Part shown: one piece after another, positions 23,889 to 34,608 of the stretch
Layout: each line of letters starts with the position of its first letter
Numbering within the stretch: position 1 is the first letter of the stretch
Source of the DNA: Nephrocerus scutellatus
Lineage: Eukaryota > Arthropoda > Insecta > Diptera > Pipunculidae
Reading direction: 5' to 3'
DNA length: 64,000 bases
Assembly: GCA_947095585.1 (NCBI GenBank)
Contig: OX352763.1
Coordinates: forward strand, 20,013,462 to 20,077,461
Notes under the pieces: generated by a model
What the model saw: the letters and a program-made list of their open reading frames with translations, nothing else
Told to the model about the DNA's origin: nothing
The model's database searches: none
Program-made: the position numbers and the translations under genes

Positions 23889-24510
23889 ACAGACTCTTCT
23901 GAAAAGTGATCTATCGAAGTATCCTACTCACTAATCGTGATACTGGACACCGACTCTTCTGAAAAGTAATCTTTCGAAGTATCCTTGTCACTAATCGGAT
24001 TACTGGACACCAACTCTTTTGAAAATAAATATTGCAAAGTATCCTTCTCACTAATCGGATTACTGGACACCGACTCTTCTGCAAAGTGATCTTTCGAAGT
24101 AGCCTTGTCACTAATCGGAATACTGGACACCGACTCTTCTGCAAAGTGATCTTGCGAAGTGGCCTTGTCACTAATCGGAATACTGGACACCGAATCTTCT
24201 GAAAAGTGATCTTGCGAAGTATCCTTGTCACTAATCGGATTACTGGCCACTGACTCTTCTGAAAAATGATCTTGCGAAGTAGCCTTGTCACTAATCGGAA
24301 TACTGGACACCGACTCTTTTATAAGAGATCTTGCGAAGTATCCTTGTCAATAATCGGAAGACTGGACACCAACTCTTCTAAAAAGTGATCTTGCGACGTA
24401 TTCTTCTCAATAATCGGAAGACTGTACACCAAATCTTCTAAAAAGTGATCTTTCGACGTATCCTTCTCAATAATCGGAAGACTGGACACCAACTCTTCTG
24501 AAAAGTGAGA
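23889..24510. repeat. 60-bp minisatellite, about eleven units
   Basis: The phrase TACTGGACACCGACTCTTCTG recurs with small changes at 23941, 24001, 24061, 24121, 24181, 24241, 24301, then with a 1-bp contraction at 24360, 24420 and 24480. The array starts with a partial unit near 23889. Because 60 is divisible by three, two minus-strand frames stay open across six units. One gives a 20-residue repeat built on SSIPISDKDTSQDHFSEESV, the other a basic repeat with RLVTRILRKITFQKS. Units past 24310 lose the frame through the 1-bp loss. I see no promoter or flanking exon, so I treat it as a minisatellite, not a gene. Confidence 0.9.
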
Positions 24511-26299
24511 AAGTTGACTTAGTAAGTTGGCAAGTAACTTTTTTATATTTTCTAGTTACCTTTCAAAGTACGAGTATTTCCAGTTCCAAAGGTAAGTGAC
24601 GAGTTCTCTTTTCCAACAGTGCATAGAGAAGCCACTTAAAAAGCTTCAGCTACTTATTGACAAAATAAAAAAGTGGTCTTAATCCTGCGTGTGTGCTTTT
24701 TATAAAGGATTTTCTAAGTGTTACAAGATCATCTCATATCATGCAACGTCTGGACAACTCATGAATTTGAAGTTGAAGTAAGAGACTTCGGGCCATGTCA
24801 GGCGAATTGACTCAACATCTCCTTCCAACTGCAATTGCTTGCATAAAGCGTGGTGTTATGTGACGCTGGTCGGTGGTTGACCGACAGACAGTAAAAAATC
24901 CGTATTAATAGTCGGAGTTGCCAGCAACGCTTAATCAGAGTCAATGTTCGATCATTTATTAGCAACATGTCAAGATTATTCCGTGCTGTTGCTTGTGACA
25001 TTATCACTTTTCACTGAATGAAGTGCGCGCACCATTCAAACATGGAGATCGTCTCAGTTTTTGTTGTTGTCCAGATAAGCACGATAGACAAGCACCAAAA
25101 TTGAAGTGCGGCTTCCAAACGCTTCCGATACACGTAGAAATGTGTTTGAGGCGTCTCATCATCATCATTATCATTATATTCATCATCATCAATATCATCC
25201 TCAAGATCATCGTCGGCGTCATCGTTATCAACAGTGGTGGTGGAGACGGGCATGAGTCTTCCTCACTCACAATATATAAGTAGTCAGCTAGCGTTGCATT
25301 CATTACATTTGTTCCGAGTCAGACGGACATGACATTGACATAAGTTCTCTTTTGTGCGCTTGCTGGCCGACAAGGACTTTTGTTATTTTCAAAGAGAACT
25401 ACCTCTTTACGGATGCGTTTGGACATGAAAAGCATATACTGTGAACCGGCGGCGCAGTGGTTCCACCATCAAAGTCAATCCATAAAAAGAAAGATCCAAA
25501 TAAATTTTACCAAATGCAATTGTTTGCGTCTCGAAACGGATAAGTGTCATTTTCGAAATGATGCCAGTGGCGACGCTGTGCAACGACCAGCTAAAGAATG
25601 CCTCCGATGTAACTAAGCATATCCGTCTAATCGCTGGTGTTAAATCAACATGGCCAACAGACAAACTCCCTAATGAAACAAACACAATACAACAGACCGG
25701 AGTGGCACCTCAAACCGACACTCATCTTCTTCAAATTTATTGCATAGCATCGTATGCGAGAGCAATTGTGTCGCTCCGTCTAGCAACAGTAACAGCAGCT
25801 GCAATTACAAGAATACTTTGGACACTGAAGCGCAATTATCTTGACATTCTCGTCTCTGTATCGCTTTGCTATGAGATGAGCCTCGAATAGGATTCCTTTA
25901 TACGCACCATTACTTGACGGACGTTGACGAACTTTTGCGTGAACCAATCGTCGGTATAATTTTCTATATCCCAAGATTCTGACAACGAATTCCCCTGTGA
26001 CTTGTTTTATAGTTGGATATTTATTCCCCACGGCCAAGTATCACAGAGGACTGCAATTGGTCAAATCTTTCACAAAAACTCTAAAAACTAATAGTTAATT
26101 AGTTTCTTCGAAATTTTTAGCCAAAAGAATAAATTAATTGCTGTTTGTTCATTGAAACAACGAACTGTGTTCATTGTAATAAGTTAGAAGCTGTCTGATG
26201 AAAATGTCTGACAAAGATCCGAGGGTAATAGAACATTTGTCAGACTTTCTCTCTTATATATACTTGTCTTTTGGTCTCAAGGATTTATAATTTATCCTG
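24511..26299. other. Non-coding stretch with acidic-coding ATC tract
   Basis: An imperfect ATC/ATT tract at 25155-25235 gives Asp-rich peptide on the minus strand. A segment at 26195-26255 (AATGTCTGACAAA ... GGTAATA) may be a tiny decayed piece of the SINE at 28039. No gene recognised. Confidence 0.5.
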
Positions 26300-27090
26300 A
26301 AGGGGCGGTTTAAGGATTTTGTGGAGGTTTTTTGGCAAAAGTTTATTTATTTTATACATGAGCCCATGGTGCCAAACTTTGTTGAATGCTTGTGCAAGAA
26401 ACACAGCTGTGTACTACTGTCTTTTATGGAAGGATCTTCTAGCCTCAGCTATTACCCTCTCGACCTTTTCAATCATGCTCTGAATACAAACTGCTGTGTA
26501 GGTTCTCCTATTATTCCTTCCTTTTCCAAGAACGGAGTTATTTCCCCAAGTAGTAGTTTCTCAAAGACTGTGGATAGTAACAAAGCAATAGATTGGTTTG
26601 TAAGACAATACAGGGGCAGGCTCCCTGCTGATCTTCGGGATTATGATCATCTCCGACGTTTTCCAAAATTATGGGGTAGAGGCCTATGCTTAAAAGACTG
26701 TTGAAAATGCAAGTAAGATGTGAAATTGCTACTTCTAGGAGTTCTAATAATATTTTCCCTGTAATTTGGTCGGTCGTAACCTGGTGCCTTCTTGGGATTT
26801 ATTCAATTCTTTAGGGCATGAAACAAGTACTGGCTTTTAAAAGATATATCCTCAAGAGTCATATTGCTTTTTTGCTTTTGCTTTGAAAATGTGTTTCCTT
26901 TTTCATCGTCGATTCTTGCAGTCCAATTCTTGCGTCGTGCTGCCTTTGTAAGCTTAGTTTTCTGTGCCGCTTTCCAAAGTGAGTGATGGTTGGTCGCATT
27001 TAGTGAGAGATGTTCGAGATATTTTCTTAATTTAGCTATTTCTTGATTGCCTAATTTGGAAATAGGATTATACATTGGTTGTAAAAAGGT
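26300..27090 (-). mobile_element. Jockey-like LINE linker and RT fragment
   Basis: The minus-strand frame 26803-27075 reads EIAKLRKYLEHLSLNATNHHSLWKAAQKTK, the endonuclease-RT linker of Jockey-like LINEs, where LWKAA(R/Q)K is conserved. It is followed by NPKKAPGYD at the RT entry. Further frames give FEKLL and GEITPFLEKEGII. The RT palm is absent. A PQG block could not be found. Stops and frameshifts are frequent. Confidence 0.65.
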
Positions 27091-27339
27091 ATATAAAAGG
27101 TATTCTTAAGTATGCATCCTGGGTCAGTTGTAGCAGCCTATGAAAAGAAATAAAAATACCACTCATTTAATTCTAAGTAAATGGCGATCCAGTAAAAAAG
27201 TTAACCTTGGTGATAGTCTTCGTTATCTAGGAAAAGTAACTTGTACGAGCGTAGGAGAGCCATTTACATTGGGAAAGAGATATGTTACCTACCAATGAAA
27301 GCATGGCATAGACCTGTACTGTCAATAGGATGATGAAGA

Positions 27340-27998
27340 GCTAGATTTTTTGAGAGTATTTTCGGTTAAAGTCATCATTGATCAATACAACTGTGGCTTC
27401 ATCCCAGGCAAATTAAAAATGATCACTACACCATCTTAGTATATACTTTAAAGCAGCCTATGATAGCATATGCAGAGTAGAACTTTATGAAGCCATCAGA
27501 GAAAATAAACTGGCATGAGGTTGTAGGTTAACCATGACCAATGGTTTAAGCCAAGTAAAAATATCCGTATCACTATCAAGCCCATTCTACATATATAACA
27601 AGGGGATGGAGTGGCCTGCGTTCTCTACAACCTGGCGTTGGAGAAAGTTATACGAGATTCTGACGTAACGGCGAACGGAACAATTCGCTATAAATCCATT
27701 CAGATACTGGCTTACGTAGACGATACTGACATCGATAAGGTAGGTAGGCTCCGGAGGGCAGGACATCTAGCTCGTATAAGCGATGAGGATTCTGCTCGAA
27801 AAGTCCTTTGCGGTAGGATTTATGGGACACGACAGCTAGGCCGGCCAAGTCTACTCTGGAAGAATGGCGTAGACCAGGACGCCCAGAGTTTACGGATGCC
27901 AAACTGGATGACATCGGCTCGAAGTCGTGACAGGGGAAGAGATTTTTTGCGAGCGGCCAGGACACCGGCTGTAGAGCCAAAAATGATGATGATGATGC
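27340..27998 (+). mobile_element. RTE-like LINE copy with in-frame internal deletion and ATG tail
   Basis: Upstream frames read QYNCGFIPGKLK (27390-27420) and YFKAAYDSICRVELYEAIRE (27440-27510), both RT finger/palm blocks. The open frame 27611-28018 (135 codons) then reads LYNLALEKVIRDSDVTANGTIRY and ILAYVDDTDI, the catalytic box (YVDD), directly joined to KVGRLRRAGHLARISDEDSARKVLCG and GRPSLLWKNGVDQDAQSL of the C-terminal domain. Roughly 190 codons between the catalytic box and RLRWAGH are deleted without loss of frame. The 3' end is an ATG repeat (27981-27998). A second RTE-like fragment starts immediately after it. Confidence 0.8.
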
Positions 27999-28047
27999 TA
28001 TCTATTTGTAGACTTTAAAGCTGCTTATCATAGCATAGTGGACACAG

Positions 28048-28058
28048 TGGCTCAGTGG
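28048..28058 (+). promoter_or_regulatory. Pol III A box of the SINE
   Basis: TGGCTCAGTGG matches TRGYNNARNGG at every position. Confidence 0.8.
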
Positions 28059-28090
28059 ACAACTGAATTGTTGCTGAGCAGGATGTTCGT

Positions 28091-28101
28091 GGTTCGAATC
28101 C
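28091..28101 (+). promoter_or_regulatory. Pol III B box of the SINE
   Basis: GGTTCGAATCC matches GGTTCGANNCC at every position, 32 bp after the A box. Confidence 0.8.
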
Positions 28102-28765
28102 CAGTAACACCAAAAGTATTTTTCACGGTGTCTCACCTCTCGCGAATGTCTGACAAACGTGCGAGAGTAATAACTTGTCACAGAAAGCTTCTCAATTCGC
28201 CGTTCGGATAATGCTTTAAATTGTAGTTCCCTTCCATTTGTGTGTACAACACTAATGGTCGCGAGAAGCCAGGCCTTGGACCGCAACGGTCTGTCGCACC
28301 GAATATTATTATTATTATTATAATAGCATAGGCATTGGTCAGTGGTAGGAAGCCAAGATCAGGATAAAAAACTTTCTTCCAGGTCGAACGGGCGGCTCGG
28401 AAACTTTGATCGCACATACATGAGAGCAAAAAGAAGATTTAATTCAAGAAGATTCAATTTAGAAAGTGAAGTGCGAATTCGAGGTAATACAGTCCATTAA
28501 CTATCTCGGGTCAATTGTTACAACCGAATGGAAATAGAAATACCCGCACGGTTGCTTAAAGGCTACAAAGCCTGTAATAGTTAAGATTATTACAACCCAG
28601 GAATTTAGCCTCTAGTGTATAGAAAAATTGTCATATCACTACTTACATATAGATTGGCCAAAAAATCATTCTGACAACCCATGTCGCGTTCCTAAAGAAA
28701 GTCTTAAGGACAATAAATGTTGGCCCCGTATGTAATGATTATGGGGACTCTATAATGACGAGAGC

Positions 28766-30549
28766 TAGGATGTCTTCGCTGCGAAGAGGAGAGGCCTGTA
28801 AGGGACACAGGTTCTGGAGTCAAATATAATACCGATACTACATTAACAGCATATCGACATTTTCTACGAATGAGTATTATAATATTTGAGTATTGTTGGA
28901 TAGCCGGTAGAAGAGCCAACGACCAAGATAAAAAAAACACAATTTTTGCCTCCTAAACATTCCCAAAAGATTTTTCAATTAAGCTCACAACAAATTCCTG
29001 CTTCTTGACATAATGAAGTCCGATAAGCTTAGCCGGCGATATCTACTCATATGTACCGACTATAGCGTCAACATTAAATTGCCTTATTATTTAGTTCCTT
29101 TCTTTTGTTCCGTCTGACAATGTTGGCTTAAGTCGACAGATTGATATTATTTGCTTTCGGTCGCGATTCGAAGATTCCCTGCCAAGCTCCAAATCGATTC
29201 GTTCGTTTTCCGAGTGCAGAATCTGGAATCGCTGTTGGGCGTCGCGGCATTATCATCTCTAAATTATTGCCATGATCGGATTAAATTGAAAAAGACTCCA
29301 GATTCGTGTTTAATATTGTCGGCTTTGGTGTTTGGTTATTTTCGCGGTCAGTTTATTCGCGCCCTTGGGCATCGTTCCACTTCGCCGAGGAATCGCACAT
29401 TATTTATCTCTCGTTTCGATGGGATTAATAAATAATAATGACAAATTAAGGATCCCGGACCGGTGTCTCTTTTATTGTGCGCACAAATAAATTCAGCGAC
29501 GAATAAAATGGAACGAAGGTAGGTAATAATAATAATTGTTAAGCGTTTATTTGCACTGTGCTCGGGCGCAGAAGGATCGCGTGAATGCGACTAGCAGTCC
29601 AGCAGGCTACCAAGCCAGAAGCCAGCAGCAGGAGACGCAGAAGGAATGGTGCAACAATGTTGATTAATAAGGTGTAATTTATATTGCAGAGCTGCGCTTA
29701 CGGACTGCCTTTCTTTCATTCATTCCCTCTCGTTTGACGCTTCTTCAGTAACTGCGGGATAGAATCAGCGTATTATGCATATCCTTTTGCGCGCTCGCGC
29801 TGACGATAATCAGTAAATAGTTTGAAATTAAAATTTGCAGAAAATTACATGCAAAGCAATTAATTTAGTTTTTATATGCAATGTGCATATGTGTGTGTGT
29901 GTGACGTCTTGATGGCTTTATTCGATTATAGAAAGCAATGAGTTTTTTTTTGCTGCATATAGCATGTGCAGTCATTTAAACGCGCAGACGTGTAGAGCTT
30001 CCGCTGGCGATATGCACATCGAGCACATCTGTTGAACATTTGGTTATTGAGTTTTGAAATCGGCTTAAGTACTCGTACTGTACGGTAATGATCTGTTTAT
30101 TATTTTTTTGATTATTTTTTTAAGTGGAAAAGTAAGGATGAAAAAGTTTTAGAAAATCGAAAATCGATATTAATTTACTCATTTATTTCGTACAAATGTG
30201 CAATGATAATATAATGATATGATTCCACTAAGCTGATCCAATGATATACTCGGACGATGCAAGCATTAATTAATTTCACATCTTGGAAGTCGATTTTCAT
30301 CAAATTGTAGCGGAGATAAACTGTCTGATTCTGATTCTGATGAGCCAACCCGAATTCCACACATTGTGTAAGTCATAACGCTAATACCCTTGACTTTTTC
30401 TTACTTCTCATCCTAACAAATACACCGTCAGTGTATTATCACCTCTAGGCTATTCGGACTATTGTGTGTATTTGTCCCTTAAATTTTAAAGAGAGTTAGA
30501 AAAAGTGTTCATTTTTTAAATACCCGATAACCTAAGCCGGGTATCGGCG
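28766..30549. other. Apparently single-copy non-coding stretch
   Basis: No recognised gene. A GT dinucleotide run lies at 29890-29902. The frame 29151-29435 has no recognisable domain. Sequence around 29200-29460 is less AT-rich and repeat-free, but nothing else marks it. Confidence 0.5.
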
Positions 30550-32075
30550 TAATCATATTTGGCTCTACAACCGGTGTCCAATTCTGGCCTCCCGCAAAAA
30601 ATCTCTCCACCGTTCACGATTTCGATTCGATGTCATCCAGTTTGACATCCCTAAACTCTGGGCATCCTGGTACACGCCACCCTCCCAGCGTAGGCTTGGC
30701 CGGCCTTTCCGAGCAGGATCATCTTCGCTCATGCGAACTAGGTGGCCTATGCACTGGAGCTTAACGAGCTTAATTCTCTTCACGATGTCGACATCGCGGT
30801 AACGCTCGTAGATCACATCATTATACAGTAAAGTCTCAGGAATCGTCCTTCCTCACATATGGGGCCAACAATTATTGGCTTTGAGCAAACGTGTGCGTAT
30901 TTCTGGTTCCATTATGTTATCGGCTGCTACAGTTGACCCGAGATAGTTAAAGGATTGCACTACTTCAAATTCGAGCTCCACTATTTGAATTGAGGGATCA
31001 ATGTTAGATCTTCTAGTCGCAGACGTGGCCAAAATGTACATTGTTTTGCTCTCATTTATGTGCAGTCCCAAATTTCGTGCCACCCGCTCGGTCCTTATTG
31101 TTTTTGAGCCGATTTACCGCTCTGCTTACTTCGTCTATGCTTGGTGGCTGCAGCTTAATGTGGTCTTCGGTCATTGGTGGAGCCTCCAATTACTCAGTCC
31201 ATTTGGCAACTCGTGAAAGTACTCTTGCCATCGCTCTAAAATGCTTTTGAGATCGGCGATCAGATTAGTCTCTTTGTTCAACGCGGTGTATATTGCGTCA
31301 TACCACGGACTCTTTGGTAGAATTTCCGCGCCTGGTGCGGTCTTCGCTCTACGTACTGTTCTAGTTCACGGACGAGATTCTTCTCCCAGGCTGTTTTCTT
31401 TCGCCCGTGAACTATTTTTCATATCTTCTGAGCAATTTATATTCATCTTCTATGAGATTGTTGCATTACTTGGTACGCAACATGCTTACGTCCAGTCGCT
31501 AGCTTACATTCGTCACCGAACCAGTTGATCTATATGACTCTGCTCAAGATGGTGTCAGCAATACTAATGACAGTATTCTTAAGGCATGTCCATTTCTCTT
31601 CTACGCCCGACATTCAGCCTCAGGAATTACTCTCTCCTATGGTTTGACCGTAGTTGTTTCTGATCTCTTCTTTCCGAAGGGCAGCCGTGTTGACTCGAAT
31701 CTGATTCGCGAATGCTGTCTTTCGTGAAAATGCAATCCAAGATAGTGGTCCGGATCAACAATGGCACCTCGGTACGTTCGTACCGTCATCAGGTTCGGGT
31801 TGTGGCGGCGGTCTATCAACACGTGGTCTATCTGGTTGCGAGTGGCTCCATTGGGAGATACCCAGGCAAACCTTGTACTCGCAAGGACCAAATTATTGCT
31901 TGCTGCCAACTCTATGACTCGTTGTCCATTGTCATTAGTGTTCTCGTGTAAGCTATCGGAGCCAATGTACTGCCTGAATACTGCCTCCCTACCTATTTTG
32001 GCACTCCTATCCCCCAGAATAATTTTTACATCATACTGACGGCAGGCATGGAGTTCCAGTTTGACTGACAGGTAT
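30550..32075 (-). mobile_element. RTE-like LINE copy: endonuclease and C-terminus retained, RT core deleted
   Basis: Frame 31637-32086 (minus) encodes the C-terminal half of an AP endonuclease: VKIILGDRSAKIG, NDNGQRVIELAASNNL, WVSPNGATRNQIDHVLIDRRH and DPDHYLG. These are the GDFNAxxG, NQIDHVLI and SDHYLV motifs of RTE-like endonucleases; GDFNA has become GDRSA. The pre-RT linker occupies 31100-31600. Near 31095 the sequence jumps from the RLKNN-type block before the RT to RVARNLGLHINESKTMY (30853-31083), which lies after the YADD box, so the whole RT core is gone. The C-terminal block ends with RPSLRWEGG and the 3' terminus TATTTGGCTCTACA at 30555. Compare the RT-retaining copy at 50044. Confidence 0.85.
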
Positions 32076-32164
32076 AAGGTACTCAAATTTAGCGAAAACG
32101 GACAGATAATATAATATATTTATTATATTTATAAAACTTCTCTAAAGGTTTTGTAATAAATTTT

Positions 32165-32460
32165 CTTAGCTCTGCAATTGGTAGACTCAGACCGGTGCTT
32201 CCCTTAAAAAAAATCTCTCTACTCTGCACTCGGTGTCACCCAGATTGCCATCATTAAACTCTCTCCTACACTAATGTTTGGTCTATGCTCCATTGTAACA
32301 ATGTAGTTATAGAGCTTCGGACATTTTTTTTTCTTCAAACACTGCATCAATAGTCCTGCTTATGACTTTTCTCTGAAAAGTAGCTTATAAATTCGGAGTG
32401 CTCTAAGCACCTACGTCTCGGATCCATTCGTAAGTGCTGTTACGACTATTTTCTTATAGG
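32165..32460 (-). mobile_element. Highly diverged RTE-like C-terminal remnant
   Basis: Order and wording parallel the 3' end at 30550 and 50044: GCTCTGCAATTGG, AAAAATCTCTCTAC, GGTGTCACCCAG, and at the far end CGGATCCATTCGTAAGTGC against CGGATCCATATGTAAGTAC. Too decayed for an open frame. Confidence 0.55.
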
Positions 32461-33580
32461 TACATCAGCAGATTGGATGATTTGATTGAGTTTTCAGTTT
32501 TGAATTATTATAGCAGCTTGTAGTAGATTTTATGGTATTATTTAGCAATAACGTGCTACAAATTGTGCGATCAATACTGGTTCTCCAGCTAGTACATGCA
32601 GCCCCAATGTGGGATCCTCGATTTATTGTATAGCCGTATGGAGTTCTACAGACGATGTACGACAATCTTTTTGGGATAATTTCTCGTTATAATCATTGTC
32701 CTACGTTCGTAGGACATTATTTTTAATTCCAAAAATATATTGTTACAAAAAATTAGGTTGAATCAATCAAATAATTTAACTATATGGCTTAGGTTTAATT
32801 AACTACTGAAAAGTATGTCTATGTACGCCAGTCATTTTCACTGCAGGATCACACACTGCAACTAAACGTGGAGAAATCTTCAATTAATTCCATGTTTATC
32901 AAAAATTTTCAATAAAATCAAAGAAATTCCAATGCAACTCTAAGTCTTAGAGTGTCGACAAGCCGTTGCCTTGCATTTTAATGGGGCGCTCAACTTTAGC
33001 GACAACCAACCAAACGGGATAGCCAGCGCGCAGGTGGCAACCGGCTCATTAATCAAACGAATTGATGTTATCATTGAATTGGTAATTGGACACAGTAGCG
33101 GATTTAAGAGTTGCAGCACAACTACTGTCGCTGCATAAGAAAAACTCGCTTCGCTTTGAACGGCCAACTGCTAATCAATTCCCAGAAGATGCGAATTACT
33201 GAGCTTTTCTTTGTATGTACGCATGTGTTTCACTTTTATTTATTTCTGTTTTAATTTCGTAATTAGGAAAAATGTGTGATAGGAATAATTATTATTCGCT
33301 GACTGTGGTGTATTTGTTGAACGTTTTAGCGAGGACCGTCACTACAATTTTTTCTGTTCACCTCTTTTAGGTCACCTTTTAGTGCAAAGACATGATCAAT
33401 TGATCGACCAAGTAGTAAATTGCAAGGTAAAAATGCAGAGCATTCTGTTGCTTATGCTCATATTAGTAAAGTATGGTGTAGCTCGTAATACGAATAAACG
33501 GGCCCTTTGTTTGTATTATTAATTAAATGTCGATTCGACACTAATGTCAATATCGACCCCGTCCAAAAATAAAACTCCCA
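32461..33580. other. Non-coding stretch without recognised gene
   Basis: AT-rich. Nothing beyond short featureless frames (32465-32665, 32940-33167). Confidence 0.5.
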
Positions 33581-33643
33581 AGACCCGCCAAATCCATTGG
33601 CGGGTCTCCCTCCAGGAGAAATGTCAAAAAAGTGGTGACATTT
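33581..33643. repeat. Two consecutive perfect hairpins
   Basis: AGACCCGCCAA (33581-33591) pairs with TTGGCGGGTCT (33597-33607) over 11 bp with a 5-nt loop. AAATGTCA (33619-33626) pairs with TGACATTT (33636-33643) over 8 bp with a 9-nt loop. They lie just upstream of the dispersed AT-rich repeat at 33770. Confidence 0.8.
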
Positions 33644-33769
33644 TCGTTAGTAGCTGCACAGAAAAATATACCATTCACGGTAGTTACAAAAACTCTAAAC
33701 TAATTTAATGTAGTGGGTCAATAAGTCCCTGAAAATTCACACATTGTGTCGTCACCTTAAATTTATCAA

Positions 33770-34560
33770 TTTTTAAATTCTCTATATTAACTTCACTTGT
33801 TTGTGAGTTTGTGGGTTTGTGGATTTGTGTGTCATGGAATCTTGCGATCAATTTTTGACCCATTTCCCAAAGTCCTATTTTATTGAAATTTTGCACACAT
33901 GCATATCTCCGATGACAACACTTTCTATTAATTTGAGGACCCTCGGGCCACGGGGTCGGTGTGCTCCCCTACAAATATTTTACAAATTTTACTCGATTTT
34001 CTTGAAATTTAATACACATGTGTATCTCCGATAGGCAACACTTTTTGTAAAAAATTTGGAGACCCCGGGCCCGGGTTCGTGGGGCCCCATAACTTTTTTT
34101 AAAAATTTTATATACGTATGTATCTCCGATGAAAAACACTTTTTGTAAAAAATTTGGAGACCCCGGGCCCCAAACTTTTTTTTAAAAAAATTAACCCGAT
34201 TTTTTTAAAATTTTATATACGTGTGTATCTCCGATGGGCAACACTTTTTGCAAAAATTTTGGTGACAGGGTTTGCAGAGTCATGGGGCACCAACAAATTT
34301 TTTAAAAAACTTAACCCGATTTTTTTTAAATTTTATATACGTGTGTATCTCCGATGGAAAATTTTTTTGTAAAGTTTTTGGAGTGAGGCCCTGAGGTCCG
34401 AGGGGTGCCCATATAAATTTTTTAAAAATTAGCTCGATTTTCTTCAAATTTTAACACATACCCATCTCCTATTAGAGAATTTACATGAAAAATTTAATTT
34501 TTATGGGTTGTTTTTTTTTGTCAAGAATCATCTTTCAAAAGAACGCACCCGAATTTTCAG
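33770..34560 (+). repeat. Dispersed AT-rich repeat with internal 100-120 bp tandem array
   Basis: ATCTCCGAT recurs at 33905, 34024, 34122, 34227 and 34347, with a variant ATCTCCTAT at 34464, spacing 98-120 bp. Each unit also carries CAACACTTTTTGTAAAA, a GGAGACCCCGGGCCC-like GC block and poly-T/poly-A. The ends match the single-unit copy at 8095-8400, so the array arose by internal amplification within this element. Open frames inside (33819-34034, 34154-34372) follow the repeat and are not evidence of coding. Confidence 0.8.
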
Positions 34561-34608
34561 ACAGATCTGTCAAATAGTTTTGTTGCGGCACCCATTTTAT
34601 ATAGACGC

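Larger units (their letters stand above)
28039..28322 (+). mobile_element. tRNA-derived SINE with A and B boxes, ATT tail and target duplication
   Basis: TGGCTCAGTGG at 28048-28058 fits the Pol III A box consensus exactly, and GGTTCGAATCC at 28091-28101 fits the B box, so the head derives from a tRNA. The body includes TATTTTTCACGGTGTCTCACC and GGTCGCGAGAAGCC. The 3' end is an ATT repeat (28303-28322). The 9-mer ATAGCATAG lies at 28030-28038 and 28323-28331, giving a target duplication. It is the most complete of three copies in the window (others 7607-7835, 53985-54215). The ATT tail suggests mobilisation by a LINE with trinucleotide tails, which is an inference. Confidence 0.9.
27999..28765 (+). 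mobile_element. RTE-like LINE copy interrupted by a SINE
   Basis: The left part (27999-28038) reads FVDFKAAYHSI in translation, the RT palm block. The right part (28332 onward) reads QVERAAR, HIHESKKK and CEFEV-QSINYLGSIVTTE, the region after the YADD box, then WPKNHSD and a degraded FERKVL-like block to about 28765. The catalytic box and about 150 codons were missing before the SINE arrived, because the SINE's target duplication joins the two parts. The left edge is truncated exactly at the ATG tail of the preceding copy. Confidence 0.7.

Noticed and set aside
23911..24291. Basic repeat frame (RLVTRILRKITFQKS type) on the minus strand
   Set aside because: Out-of-frame shadow of the 60-bp minisatellite; the 60-bp period keeps any stop-free frame open.
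25011..25303. Minus-strand frames with an Asp-rich segment (DDADDDLEDDIDDDEY)
   Set aside because: Produced by an imperfect ATC/ATT tract; no other domain, no splice context that I could support.
26195..26255. Additional SINE copy
   Set aside because: Only scattered short matches (AATGTCTGACAAA, GGTAATA); too weak to list as a copy.
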